Assembly (NCBI RefSeq): GCF_002251755.1
Contig: NZ_NOXT01000123.1
Coordinates: 57,280-121,279, forward strand
Source of the DNA: Sandarakinorhabdus cyanobacteriorum
GTDB lineage: Bacteria; Pseudomonadota; Alphaproteobacteria; Sphingomonadales; Sphingomonadaceae
Direction of reading: 5' to 3'
Length of the DNA stretch: 64,000 bases
Shown: piece by piece, positions 9,203 through 18,538 of the stretch
Position numbering within the stretch: position 1 is the first letter of the stretch
Layout: each line of letters begins with the position of its first letter
Translations under genes and position numbers: made by a program
The notes under the pieces: generated by a model
The model's input: only the letters and a program-made list of their open reading frames with translations
Databases searched by the model: none
What the model was told of the DNA's origin: nothing

Positions 9203-9280
9203 TGGGGCGACTGACGGGGCTTGAACCCGCGACCTCCGGTACCACAAACCGGCGCTCTAACCAACTGAGCTACAGTCGCC
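9203..9280 (-). tRNA. tRNA-His (anticodon GTG)
   Basis: Read on the minus strand it folds as a cloverleaf: the extra G(-1) of tRNA-His at 9280, acceptor GCGACTG pairing with CAGTCGC, D-arm GCTC, anticodon stem CCGGT/ACCGG around the loop TTGTGGT (GTG, histidine), and T-arm around TTCAAGC. The C73 opposite G(-1) and an encoded CCA end (9203-9205) complete it. It is the only tRNA gene I find in the window. Confidence 0.97.
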
Positions 9281-9298
9281 ACAGCAAGAGGAGAGGCC

Positions 9299-9326
9299 GG
9301 ATAAACGAGCCGGGGGCGGCTGGCAA
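9299..9326 (-). promoter_or_regulatory. Promoter of tRNA-His
   Basis: On the minus strand: -35 TTGCCA (9321-9326), 16-bp spacer, -10 TTATCC (9299-9304). The -10 ends 18 nt before the first tRNA base, leaving a short 5' leader. The same spacing recurs at the purC, ATPase-zeta, pet and rplY promoters. Confidence 0.6.
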
Positions 9327-9422
9327 GCGGCTTTGTGTTTCGGGCGCTGCGGCAGGGAAGATTGCTGGACGTTGGAATATTGTTGCGTTAAGGCGCAATT
9401 TTTCCTTGGTGGAGCTTGAGTC

Positions 9423-10517
9423 ATGACCGTTGCCGCCCCCCTCGCCACCTCTTTGCAGACCCTACAGCTGGCCCGCCTGCCGGCCGAGGCGGCTCCCGGT
9501 TTTGACGCGCACGAACAGGTGATGCTGGTGAAGGATGCGGCCACCGGCTTGCATGCCATCATTGCCATCCATTCCACTCACCTTGGCCCGGCGGCCGGCG
9601 GTGTGCGGCGCTGGGCCTATGGCAGCGAGGCCGAAGCGCTGACCGATGCGCTGCGCCTGTCGCGCGGCATGAGTTACAAGAATGCCATCGCCGGCCTGAA
9701 GGCGGGCGGCGGCAAGGCGGTGGTGCTGGCTGATGCGCCGAAAACCGAAGCGCTGCTGGAAGCCTTTGGCGAGGCAGTGGCGGCGCTGGGCGGCCGTTAT
9801 GTGACGGCCGAGGATGTGGGCATGACCGATGCCGACATGGTGGTGCTGGCGCGGCGCACGGCACATGTTGCCGGCCTGCCGGTGGCAGCGGGCCGTGTGG
9901 GCGGCAATCCCGGCCCGTTCACGGCGCGCGGCGTGGCTGTCGGCCTGAAGGCGGCGGTGGCCCACAAGCTGGGCCGGGCAGAGGTGCGCGGCCTGCATGT
10001 GGCGATCCAGGGCGTCGGCAGTGTGGGCGGTGCGCTGGCCCGCGCGCTGGGCGCCGAAGGTGCGAAGCTGACGCTGGCCGATGCCGATGCGGCCCGTGCC
10101 GCGCGGCTGGCCACCGAACTGGGTGCCGCGCATGTGGGTGTGGACCAGATCATGGGCGTTGCCGCCGATGTGTTCAGCCCCAACGCGCTGGGCGCCATCC
10201 TGAACGAGGCCAGCATCGCCGCGCTCGATGTGGCGGTGGTGGCCGGTGCCGCCAACAACCAGCTGGCAACGGCCGCCGATGGCGCCCGGCTGGCGGCGCG
10301 CGGTATCCTTTATGCCCCCGATTATGTGATCAACGCCGGCGGCATCATCAGCGTGATTGCCGAATATCTGGGCGAGACCAGCCTGGATGCCGTGAACGCC
10401 CAGGTGGACGAAATCGGCCCGCGCCTCGCTGGCCTGTTCGATCTGGCCCAGGCCAGCGGCGAGGCGACCGACGTGGTGGCGGACCGGATGGCGCGGCGGC
10501 TGATCGGGCGTCAATAA
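9423..10517 (+). CDS. Leucine dehydrogenase family (Glu/Leu/Phe/Val dehydrogenase)
   Basis: NAD-dependent oxidative deamination of a branched-chain amino acid to its 2-oxo acid, in the cytosol. The 364 residues contain the family's substrate and catalytic residues: Lys86 (MSYKNAIAGL), Lys98 (GGGKAV) and Asp131 (TAEDVGM). A Rossmann GVGSVGG follows near residue 200. The glycine loop and the small size (about 360, hexameric/octameric LeuDH class) exclude glutamate dehydrogenase; phenylalanine or valine as preferred substrate cannot be excluded. The leader contains the inverted repeat TTGCG-N6-CGCAA at 9383-9398 and GGTGGAG as ribosome site. The stop overlaps the convergent tamB stop by 7 bp. 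Confidence 0.88.
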   Translation: MTVAAPLATSLQTLQLARLPAEAAPGFDAHEQVMLVKDAATGLHAIIAIHSTHLGPAAGGVRRWAYGSEAEALTDALRLSRGMSYKNAIAGLKAGGGKAVVLADAPKTEALLEAFGEAVAALGGRYVTAEDVGMTDADMVVLARRTAHVAGLPVAAGRVGGNPGPFTARGVAVGLKAAVAHKLGRAEVRGLHVAIQGVGSVGGALARALGAEGAKLTLADADAARAARLATELGAAHVGVDQIMGVAADVFSPNALGAILNEASIAALDVAVVAGAANNQLATAADGARLAARGILYAPDYVINAGGIISVIAEYLGETSLDAVNAQVDEIGPRLAGLFDLAQASGEATDVVADRMARRLIGRQ

Positions 10518-13500
10518 TCCTTCGTCCACTGGAGGCCGGCCGAGGTGCCGCCAAGGGTGGCGACGCTGCTGAGCAGTGACAGCGAGCGGGTGAGGCCAAT
10601 CTCGATGCTGGTGGCGGTATAGCCCTGGGCGTCGGTGGCGAGTTCGACATAGACATTGCGGCCGAGATATTGTCCGGCGGCGACCGAGGTCTTGCGGCCC
10701 AGCGTGGTGTCGGCCGGCAGGATGCGCAGGCGATCGATGCCCAACCCCTTTGAAACCGCGCCAATGGGGTTGAAGCCGCCGCCGCGCAAGGATGTGAGCG
10801 CGCCGGCCAGCTGGATGGCTTCGGGCGCGGACAGATCGGTGACGCGGGCGCCGAACAGCACGCGGCTCAGCACCTCGTCTTCCGGCAGGGACGGCACCGA
10901 GCTGAAGCGGATCTGCGGGCGCTGCGCCGTGCCTTCGATGCTGAGCAGCGCGGTGAAGCCGTTGCTGGCATTTTCGGCGGCGACATTGATGATGGGATCG
11001 GGCGGATAACCGCCCTGGAAACGGATGTCGCCGCGGGTGAGCTGGAAGCGCTTGCCGGCAAAATCATAATCGCCGCGCACCAGTTGCACGCGGCCGAACA
11101 GTTCGGGTGCGGTGGCGGCGCCGCGCAGCCGCACATCGGCCTGCCATTCCGATTTGATGCCCATGCCGGTGACGCGCAGATCGCGCGGCGCGGTGATGGA
11201 AAGATTGTAGAGCCAGCGGGTGGGCGGCACATATTGCGCCACGCGCCGGCCGAGCACGCGGGTGTTGCGTTCCGTCACCGCCAGCACCGGGACATCGGCC
11301 ACGGCGGTGCGCCCCACCCGATATTCGGCGCGCGACAATTTCAGTGTGCCCGAAACGACGCCGCCATATTCGTCGGTCGCGACCCGGATATTGCCGCTGC
11401 CCACCGCCGACAGATCATCGCGGCCCAGGATGGCGGCATCGCTGACCGCCATGCGGATATCCATGGGGAAACCGCGTTCCAGGCTGAGATCGATGCTGCC
11501 CGAACCGGTGATGCGGCCGCTGCCCGAGGTGCCGGCAAAGCGGGTCAGCTCCAGGCGGGAGGCGTTGAAGCGGGCATCAAGGCTGGTGCCGGTGGCGACC
11601 GCACCCAGCAACGGCGCTTCCACCCGGGCGTCGCGGGCGATGATGCGACCGGCAATCTGGGGATCGCCCAGCGTGCCCGACAGATCGGCTGCCACCTGCA
11701 CGCCCCCGCGCAGATCAAGCGCGGTCAGGCCGGACAGGCCCCACAGATCCTGCGCCGGCCCGGCATAGCGCAACTGGCCGGTGATGGGTGCGGCGGCATA
11801 GGCGGCGATCAGGCTTTCCGCCCCTTCGGCCGCCGGGCCGAGCCGCGCCTGCGCCCGGCCTTCGACCTTGCCGGCGCGCAGGATGACGGCGCGCACCAGC
11901 GTGCCATCGGCGCCCAGCACGGCGTTGAGGCCGAGATCAATGGGGGTGGAGGTGCTGGTGATGGCGCTGCGCGACAGGCCGTTCAGCCTGAGATTTGCCT
12001 TGCCGCGCGGCACGGCCCCGCGCGGCAGATCAAGATCGACATCGCCCGAGACGCGGCCGGCCAGGTTGATCGAGGGATAGGCGAGGCCCACCACCGCCAG
12101 CGACACCCGGTCGAGCCTGGCCTGCACCCGGCGCTGGCGCGGGCCCCAATCGCCGGACAGTTCGGCATTGCCGAAATCGCTGCTGATCCGCATCGGTGTG
12201 AGATGCCAGCCGGCATCATCCTGGCTGATCCGCGCCGGGCCGGTGAGGCGGGCGGCGCGGCCATCATAGCTGCCATCGCCCGACAATTGCACGCCGTCAC
12301 CGGCGATGGCGGCGGCCAGCGTGATCGCAAAGGGGGCGCCGCTGTCGCCCGACAGGGTGAGGCTGGCCTTGCCGCTGCCATCGGTGAGATCGATGCTGCC
12401 GCTGGCGCTATCGATCACCAGATTGCCGCGCTCCAGCCCCTTGAGGCTGAGGCTGCCGCGCAGCAGCGGGCCGGTGACCGGCAGGCGGAGCAGTGCCTTC
12501 AGCCGCAGCTGATCAATGCCCACCGGGGTTTCGATGCTGGCATCGGGCGCGATGCGGATATTGTCCCCCGACAGATCGAGATCGGCCTGCTGCACGTCGC
12601 CATTGGCCGACAGTTGCGCCGCGCCCGACAGGCCAGCGCCGGCCAGCGCCAGCCGCCCGACCAGCGGCCCGGCCGGGGACTGGCTGGCGCTGCCGCTGGC
12701 GACAAAGCCGGCCAGCGTCAGCCGCTCCACATCAAGGCGCAGCACCGGTTCGACATCAAAGCCTGCCGCCAGCGTGGCCGGGCCGGCGGCGGTCTTTGCG
12801 GTGGCGGCCAGTTGCCAGCGGGCGTTGCGGGCGGCCAGCCGCGCCTCCACATCGGTGAGGCCATAGCCGGGGCGGGGCAGGCGCAGGGTGAGGGCGAGGG
12901 CATCCAGAGGCCCGCCGCCATCGGCGCGGAAGGCGCCGAATTCGGCACTGCGGCCGCTGAGCGCGAAATTGACCCGGCCAGCCTGCCAGCCGAGCGTGCC
13001 GCCGGCGGAGAGCCTGGGGCTGCCCAGCGACAGGCCGCTGGCGCTGATCACCAGGCCGGGTTGCAGCGTGAAGCGGCCGGCAAGCGCGATGCTGCTGCCA
13101 GCGAGGCGGGTGAGGGCGCTGGCCGGCGGGCGCGCGGCGGTGAGCCGGAAATCGCCGCTGCCCGCCACGCCGGGTTTCAGATCGGCGGTGAAGGCGATGT
13201 CGCTGCCGCCCAGCAGCGGCAGGGCCCAGCCCCGGGCCTCTCCCACCAGGCGCAGGCCCCAGGCGGCGGTGGCCGGGCGCCAGCTGAAGCCGGCGCGGCC
13301 GGTGACCGGCCCGGATTTGACCGCCAGTTCGCTGCCCGAAAGCTGGCCGGCGCGCCAGATCAGCGGCCCGCTGGCCTGCCAGCGCCCGGCCAGTGGTGCA
13401 AGGTTGGCCGGCAGGCCGCGCACGGCGGTGACACTGGCCGCAGCCGGGATCGCGGCGCTGCCATCATTGGCATCGATGATGGCCGTGGCAGTCACCCCGT

Positions 13501-14653
13501 CCAGCCACCAGCCGCCGGGCAGGCCCAGGCTGGCGGCGTTGGCCTTGGCCTCCGCCGCCGGGGCCAGCCACGGGCCAGACAAGCGTGCGGTGGTGCTGAG
13601 GCCCTTCAGGGTGAGGCCGGCGGGCAGCGGTGCGCCATCCACAAGCTTCAAGGCAAGGGTGCCGGCCTCGATTCGTTCGGCGGCGCGGTCCACCCGGCCC
13701 GACAGGCTGGCGTTGAACCAGCGGCCGGTGGCGGTGGTGGTGACTTGCAGCGCATCATCGCGCGGGCTGGCGCGCAGGTTGATCGCCAGCCCGCCCGCCA
13801 GCAGCCGCGACAGGGCAGATGCGGGCAGCAGGGCGGCTGGATCGATGCGGCCGGCCAAGCCGAATTCTCCGTCGGTCAGGGTCAGCGCCGCATCGGCCAG
13901 CCGGGCAGCACCGCTGCTGGCGCGCAGCGTGCCGTTCCACGACCGCCAGCGGCCCTGGCCGTTGGCCGTGAGGTCCAGCCCGGCCGCGATACCGGTAAGG
14001 CCGGCGACGAGCCCGCCGGGCGGCGCCTGCAGCCGGGCCGAAAGCGCGAAGCGGTCATCATCAGGCCGGGCATCGAGATCGATCAGCAGCCGGTCGGCGC
14101 TGCCGGCTGCGGCCGTGACCTTGACCAGCGCGCGGCCGGCGGCGATGTCGATCCGGCCCGACAGACTGGCCTGATGCGCCCTGGCGCCGGCGACACCGGG
14201 GGCGAGCCGGATGCGCGGCGCCTCCAGCCGGGCGATGCTGATGTCAATGGCGGGCAGCAGGCGGGGATCGCTGCTCGGCCGCAGCCGGGGCAACCGGTCG
14301 ATCTGGATGGTGCCGGCCGCCAGCCGCCGGGCGGCAAAGCGGTTGGCGAGGAGGTCAAGCGGCTGCCAGTCCACCGCCAATTGGTCGATCCGGGCAAAGC
14401 GGCCGGCGGGATCATGCAGTTCCACCCCCACCAATGTGCCACGCCCCCAAAGGCTGCCCTTGATGGCGCGCACCCGGAACGACAGGCCGCTTTGCAGTTC
14501 CAGCGCCGGCAGGTTGCGCGCGACAAAGGCACGGCCGGGTTCGGTGTCGAGCGCAAAGGGCAGGGCGGCCAGTGCTGCCACCAGCAGCAGAAGGCCGACA
14601 AGCAGCGCCTTGAAACTGCGCCGCATCAGCCCGAGGCGGAGCCGTTCCGTCAT
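10511..14653 (-). CDS. tamB: Translocation and assembly module protein TamB
   Basis: A 1380-residue envelope-spanning protein of the TamB/AsmA-like lipid-bridge family. An N-terminal membrane anchor (about residues 12-33, LLVGLLLLVAALAALPFAL) is followed by over 1200 residues of repetitive beta-strands rich in Gly, Ala, Leu and Arg, and then the conserved C-terminal DUF490 region (GDYDFAGKRFQLTRG, then ISFRF-like strands near QIRFSS). The family works with TamA in inserting outer-membrane proteins and in moving phospholipid across the periplasm. The ATG shares one base with the tamA stop (TGATG), so both are made from one message. The 3' end overlaps the convergent dehydrogenase by 7 bp. Confidence 0.93.
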   Translation of the reverse strand: MTERLRLGLMRRSFKALLVGLLLLVAALAALPFALDTEPGRAFVARNLPALELQSGLSFRVRAIKGSLWGRGTLVGVELHDPAGRFARIDQLAVDWQPLDLLANRFAARRLAAGTIQIDRLPRLRPSSDPRLLPAIDISIARLEAPRIRLAPGVAGARAHQASLSGRIDIAAGRALVKVTAAAGSADRLLIDLDARPDDDRFALSARLQAPPGGLVAGLTGIAAGLDLTANGQGRWRSWNGTLRASSGAARLADAALTLTDGEFGLAGRIDPAALLPASALSRLLAGGLAINLRASPRDDALQVTTTATGRWFNASLSGRVDRAAERIEAGTLALKLVDGAPLPAGLTLKGLSTTARLSGPWLAPAAEAKANAASLGLPGGWWLDGVTATAIIDANDGSAAIPAAASVTAVRGLPANLAPLAGRWQASGPLIWRAGQLSGSELAVKSGPVTGRAGFSWRPATAAWGLRLVGEARGWALPLLGGSDIAFTADLKPGVAGSGDFRLTAARPPASALTRLAGSSIALAGRFTLQPGLVISASGLSLGSPRLSAGGTLGWQAGRVNFALSGRSAEFGAFRADGGGPLDALALTLRLPRPGYGLTDVEARLAARNARWQLAATAKTAAGPATLAAGFDVEPVLRLDVERLTLAGFVASGSASQSPAGPLVGRLALAGAGLSGAAQLSANGDVQQADLDLSGDNIRIAPDASIETPVGIDQLRLKALLRLPVTGPLLRGSLSLKGLERGNLVIDSASGSIDLTDGSGKASLTLSGDSGAPFAITLAAAIAGDGVQLSGDGSYDGRAARLTGPARISQDDAGWHLTPMRISSDFGNAELSGDWGPRQRRVQARLDRVSLAVVGLAYPSINLAGRVSGDVDLDLPRGAVPRGKANLRLNGLSRSAITSTSTPIDLGLNAVLGADGTLVRAVILRAGKVEGRAQARLGPAAEGAESLIAAYAAAPITGQLRYAGPAQDLWGLSGLTALDLRGGVQVAADLSGTLGDPQIAGRIIARDARVEAPLLGAVATGTSLDARFNASRLELTRFAGTSGSGRITGSGSIDLSLERGFPMDIRMAVSDAAILGRDDLSAVGSGNIRVATDEYGGVVSGTLKLSRAEYRVGRTAVADVPVLAVTERNTRVLGRRVAQYVPPTRWLYNLSITAPRDLRVTGMGIKSEWQADVRLRGAATAPELFGRVQLVRGDYDFAGKRFQLTRGDIRFQGGYPPDPIINVAAENASNGFTALLSIEGTAQRPQIRFSSVPSLPEDEVLSRVLFGARVTDLSAPEAIQLAGALTSLRGGGFNPIGAVSKGLGIDRLRILPADTTLGRKTSVAAGQYLGRNVYVELATDAQGYTATSIEIGLTRSLSLLSSVATLGGTSAGLQWTKDY

Positions 14654-16611
14654 CAGAACGCCTGCCCGATCGAGACATAGAAGACCAGCCGCGGATCGCC
14701 CCGCTGCGGGTTGATCGGGGTGGCGATATCGATGCGCACCGGGCCAAAGCCGGTGTAGAGCCGCGCCCCGATGCCGGCACCCAGCGACAGCCGGTCAAAG
14801 GCCGGGGTGGTGCCGGTGGAAACCTCCCCGCCGTCGACAAAGGCGACCAGGCCGACATCCTGGCCAAAGGCCTGGAAGCGATAGCGCGCCTCCACCGCCA
14901 TTTCGGTGAGGCTGTTGCCGCCGGTGGGCACATTGTCGGCATTGCGCGGGCCGACGCCCTGGAAAACATAGCCGCGCACCGAGCCGCCGCCGCCGGCATA
15001 GAAGCGGCGATCCGGCGCGATCACGCCGCGGCTGGCGCCGACGATGCTGCCGATGTGGAAGCGGCCAGCCAGCACCAGATCGCCAATCGGCTGATAGGCG
15101 GTGGTTTCAAATTGCGCCTTCAAATAATTGAAATTGCTCTGGTTTCTGAGCGTGAATTCCGGGCTGAGCCGCGCCGTGAGCCGGAACCCGCGCGACGGGT
15201 TCAACAGATCGCCGGACTGGTCCCACGTCAGGCTGGCGGGCAGGGCGAACACTGTGAAGGTGCGGCGCGGATCGCCGGGGGCGGAACGGTCGCGCTGGCT
15301 GGTGACCAGCGCCTGGGCGCCGATGCTCCATGTCCAGTCCTTTTGCCAGATGATGTTGCTTTCGCGCGCCAGCGCCGCGCTCACCCCCAGGGTTTCGGCG
15401 GCGAAGGCGAATTGCTGGCTGGCCGAAAAGCCGCCCGACAGCAGCAGGGAACGGTCGCGCGCGCGGAAATTGCGGCGGCGCAGCTCCACCTGGGCCAGCT
15501 GTTCACGCTCGGCGGCGACGGCGCGGGCGGTGAAGGCGCCTTCGGGCGGGAACAGGTTGCGGTGGGTCCAGCTGCCTTCGGCGCGCAGGCCCTGGCCGGT
15601 GGAAAAGCCGCCCGACAGGGCGATGGTGCGCAAGGGCGCGGGATCGGTGCTGACCTTCAGGTCCACCGTCTGGCGGCCATCCTCGGCGATGGCGCCTTCG
15701 ACCGGCGTGACCGACACGCCGCCGAACAGGCCGGTCTGCACCAGCGCACGCCGCAGATCATCGCGGCCGGCCTCGCTATAGCGGTCCCCCGGCTTGAAGC
15801 GGGCCAGCATGGTGACATGGTTGTTGCCGAACCCCTTCGCCGTGGTCTCGATGCTGATGGCGCCGAACATGCCGCGCCGGCCCAGATCGATCGCTTGCCG
15901 GAACTGGGCATCGCGGCCGGCGTGATCCACCACGATGTCGGGCGGCAGGATGCGCGGGAAGGGATAGCCGGCATCGGCCAGCCGGGTGGGCAGGCTGGTT
16001 TGCGCCGCCTGCACCCGCGCCGCATCGAGCGGATCGCCGATGCGGATCGGCAACAGGCGCGAGATAATGCGCCCTGGATCGGCCGGGCCCACGGCGCCTT
16101 CGGGCGCGCTGATCACCAGATCGCTGATGCGATAGAGCGGGCCGGGTTCCACCGCCACCTCGACCAGGCTGGCGCGGCGGCTGGCGCTGGGCGGCTGGGT
16201 GGTGATGCGCACCGTGCCGCCATAATGGCCGATGGAGCGCAGCAGCAGATCGATGAGATCGCGATCCTCGGCGATGCGGCGGCCAAGCTGGGCGAGGTTG
16301 GTATCCTCCCCCCGGTGCAGCCACAGCGAAGACAGGCCGCGGAATTCATCATCAAGGCCAAGTTCGTTCAGGCCCTTCAGTTCCACCTGGTAACGGATGG
16401 CGGCCGCGCCCGGTTCGGGATCGGCGGCGGTTTCGGGCGTGATGTCGGGCCAGGGCAGGGCTTCCATCCCCGGCAGTTCGGGCAGAGGCGCATCTGGCCC
16501 GGGCAGGGGCGGTTCGGAATTCGGCTCGGCCGGGGCGGGCGCTGGCACCGGCTGGGCCAGCGCCGGCACGGCAAGGCCAGCGGCCAGCAAGGCAAGGATC
16601 AGGCGCACCAC
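14653..16611 (-). CDS. tamA: Outer-membrane assembly protein TamA (BamA/Omp85 family)
   Basis: A 652-residue outer-membrane beta-barrel with N-terminal POTRA domains. A signal peptide (RLILALLAAGLAVPALAQ) and a Pro/Ala-rich linker lead to POTRA-like repeats from about residue 70 to 330. The barrel includes the Omp85 signature stretch around GGGGSVRGY and ends in the typical C-terminal aromatic FYVSIGQAF. The start is one of two tandem GTG codons (16611, 16608), preceded by GGAAG; an ATG at 16713 would extend it across the divergent gene and add a non-signal leader. It is co-transcribed with tamB downstream. Confidence 0.92.
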   Translation of the reverse strand: MVRLILALLAAGLAVPALAQPVPAPAPAEPNSEPPLPGPDAPLPELPGMEALPWPDITPETAADPEPGAAAIRYQVELKGLNELGLDDEFRGLSSLWLHRGEDTNLAQLGRRIAEDRDLIDLLLRSIGHYGGTVRITTQPPSASRRASLVEVAVEPGPLYRISDLVISAPEGAVGPADPGRIISRLLPIRIGDPLDAARVQAAQTSLPTRLADAGYPFPRILPPDIVVDHAGRDAQFRQAIDLGRRGMFGAISIETTAKGFGNNHVTMLARFKPGDRYSEAGRDDLRRALVQTGLFGGVSVTPVEGAIAEDGRQTVDLKVSTDPAPLRTIALSGGFSTGQGLRAEGSWTHRNLFPPEGAFTARAVAAEREQLAQVELRRRNFRARDRSLLLSGGFSASQQFAFAAETLGVSAALARESNIIWQKDWTWSIGAQALVTSQRDRSAPGDPRRTFTVFALPASLTWDQSGDLLNPSRGFRLTARLSPEFTLRNQSNFNYLKAQFETTAYQPIGDLVLAGRFHIGSIVGASRGVIAPDRRFYAGGGGSVRGYVFQGVGPRNADNVPTGGNSLTEMAVEARYRFQAFGQDVGLVAFVDGGEVSTGTTPAFDRLSLGAGIGARLYTGFGPVRIDIATPINPQRGDPRLVFYVSIGQAF

Positions 16612-16701
16612 AGTCTTCCGTTTACCGGATGGGACGGCGCTGGCAACGGTCCCGCGTGACCCCACTGGCCAATATCGGCCGGCTGGTGCATGGGAAGCGC
16701 C

Positions 16702-16890
16702 ATGGACAGCCAATCGCCCCGTTCCTCTGCCCGCCCGCCCCAGCGTGGTGGCGGCATCCTGATCGCGCTGGGCCTGGTGCTGGGCGCCGGGATCGGCACG
16801 GCGCTGGGCCAGCCATCGCAGGGGCTGATCATCGGCTTTGCGGTGGGGGGCGCGCTGGCCATCGCCCTGTTGTTTGCCGATCGGCGCTGA
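16702..16890 (+). CDS. Small hypothetical membrane protein
   Basis: A 62-residue protein with a basic, Ser/Arg/Pro-rich N-terminus (about residues 1-16) and two glycine-rich hydrophobic stretches (about residues 18-33 and 40-57) containing Gly-x-x-x-Gly spacing. It is probably inserted in the inner membrane as a hairpin. No family is recognised. The ATG at 16702 has GGGAAG upstream; an ATG at 16690 is the alternative. It diverges from tamA across about 90 bp, so shared regulation with outer-membrane assembly is possible but unproven. Confidence 0.6.
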   Translation: MDSQSPRSSARPPQRGGGILIALGLVLGAGIGTALGQPSQGLIIGFAVGGALAIALLFADRR

Positions 16891-16986
16891 ACCGCTCCTG
16901 ACTTTTCGGGGTTAAGCCGCCGCATTGCACAGAGGCAGGTTTTTTGCCAAGCGCAACACCGCATTGGGCTTTGGGGGACGATAAGC

Positions 16987-17907
16987 ATGGCGGGCGGCTT
17001 GTTTGCGCTGCTGGACGATGTGGCGGCGATCGCCAAGGTGGCGGCCGCGTCGCTGGATGACACGGCGGCGGCGGCGGCCAAGGCATCGGCCAAGGCGGCC
17101 GGGGTGGTGGTGGATGATGCCGCCGTCACGCCGCGTTATGTGGTGGGCTTTGCCGCTGATCGCGAGATCCCGATTGTCGCCAAGATCGCGCGCGGCAGCC
17201 TGAAGAACAAGCTGGTGTTCCTGCTGCCCGGCGCCATCGCATTGTCCTATTTCCTGCCGCTGGCGATCACCCCGCTGCTGATGGCCGGCGGCGCCTTCCT
17301 GTGTTTTGAGGGCGCGGAAAAATTGTGGGAAAAGCTGACGCCCGAGGACGAGGCGGCAGAGGATGCCGCCGAGATGGACCCGGTATCGCGCGAGAACAGC
17401 ATGGTGGCCGGCGCGGTGCGGACCGACATGATCCTCTCTGCCGAGATCATGGCCATCGCGCTGGGCACGGTGGAAGACAAGCCGATCGGCGAACAGGCCG
17501 TGGCGCTGGCGGTGGTGGCGCTGGGCATCACGGCGCTGGTCTATGGCGCGGTGGCGCTGATCGTGAAGGCCGATGATGCCGGTGTGCGGCTGGCGCGGAT
17601 GAACAATGGCGCGGTGGCGGCGCTGGGCCGGGGTCTGGTTTCGGGCATGCCGCCCTTCCTGGGCCTGCTGGCCTGGGTTGGCCTGGCCGCCATGCTGTGG
17701 GTGGGCGGCCATATCGTGATCGATGGCCTGAACAAGTTTGGCGTGCACCAGCCGCACGAATGGCTGCACGGGGCAATGCACATGGTGGAAGCCGGCGGCG
17801 GCTTTGCCACCTGGGCTGCCGAAGCCGGTGGTTCGGGCCTGTTTGGCCTGGCGCTGGGCGGGGTGATTGCCGCCGTGCTGCACCGGTTTCACGGGAAGCC
17901 GCATTGA
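16987..17907 (+). CDS. DUF808 family inner-membrane protein (YedI-like)
   Basis: A 306-residue multi-spanning membrane protein. The N-terminus GGLFALLDDVAAIAKVAAASLDD is the hallmark of the DUF808/YedI family, and the middle holds FLLPGAIALSYF, GGAFLCFEGAEK and several membrane helices up to the C-terminus. The family has no established biochemical role; it is often described as a possible capsule or envelope-associated protein, without direct proof. A strong purine-rich site (GGGGGAC) precedes the ATG. The 96 bp upstream contain no gene. Confidence 0.88.
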   Translation: MAGGLFALLDDVAAIAKVAAASLDDTAAAAAKASAKAAGVVVDDAAVTPRYVVGFAADREIPIVAKIARGSLKNKLVFLLPGAIALSYFLPLAITPLLMAGGAFLCFEGAEKLWEKLTPEDEAAEDAAEMDPVSRENSMVAGAVRTDMILSAEIMAIALGTVEDKPIGEQAVALAVVALGITALVYGAVALIVKADDAGVRLARMNNGAVAALGRGLVSGMPPFLGLLAWVGLAAMLWVGGHIVIDGLNKFGVHQPHEWLHGAMHMVEAGGGFATWAAEAGGSGLFGLALGGVIAAVLHRFHGKPH

Positions 17908-17962
17908 TTGACGATGGGTCGCGTCACGGTGTAGTGGAATTGCAACACAGTGGAGCGTGTTG

Positions 17963-18520
17963 ATGAAGATTGCCCTGGTTGCCATCCTGTTGTGCGGCGT
18001 TGCGGTGGTGTGGTTCGCCCGCGACGATGAAGAGCCCAAGCGTCTGACCAGCGAGACAAGCTGGAATCTCGAGCGGTTCGACAAGCGCGGGGGGAAGGCC
18101 GGGGACGATTCCGCCGGCGACAAGGTGGAGTTTCGCGCCAACACCGAATCACGCGAGATGGAACTGCGCCTGCCCGGCGGCATCCAGGGCAAGATGCGCA
18201 TGCCCGATGGCCTTGGCACCGAAACGAAATTCGATCTGGACGGCATTGGCCGCTATCCGGGCGCCAGGCTGCTGAGTGTCGACATGTCGGGCGGTGGCAG
18301 CCGCATCGGCCGGGTGATGCTGGGCTTTTTGGCGCCGGGCAGCGCCGATGCGGTGGCCGACTGGTATGAAAAGGCGCTGATCGCCAAGGGCCGCACCGTG
18401 GCGCGCACCGGCAACACCATCACCGGGGCGACCAAGGATGGCGAACCGATGGTGATCGCGGTGGAAGACGGGCCGGGCGACATCGCGCGCGGCCGCGTCA
18501 TCATCACCGATACGGATTGA
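17963..18520 (+). CDS. Hypothetical membrane-anchored protein
   Basis: A 185-residue protein with one N-terminal membrane helix (about residues 2-18, IALVAILLCGVAVVWFA) and a long soluble part, probably periplasmic. Residues 90-185 (from IGRYPGARLL to GRVIITD) look like a compact alpha/beta domain: a strand, LGFLAPGSADAVADWYEKAL, then paired strands. No family is recognised by eye. The ATG has GGAG 7 nt upstream. It follows the DUF808 gene by 55 bp on the same strand and converges on the ypfJ-like gene. Confidence 0.65.
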   Translation: MKIALVAILLCGVAVVWFARDDEEPKRLTSETSWNLERFDKRGGKAGDDSAGDKVEFRANTESREMELRLPGGIQGKMRMPDGLGTETKFDLDGIGRYPGARLLSVDMSGGGSRIGRVMLGFLAPGSADAVADWYEKALIAKGRTVARTGNTITGATKDGEPMVIAVEDGPGDIARGRVIITDTD

Positions 18521-18538
18521 TCGCCTCGGGCTTGATCG

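Noticed and set aside
11084-14680. Open frame of 1198 codons on the plus strand opposite tamB
   Set aside because: It is the antisense shadow of tamB: its product is dominated by Gly, Ala, Gln, Arg and His with no domain, while the minus strand gives a clear TamB protein.
16612-16713. Longer tamA with an ATG start at 16713
   Set aside because: The extension has no signal-peptide character and would run over the divergent small gene; the tandem GTG codons start directly at a good signal peptide with a ribosome site.
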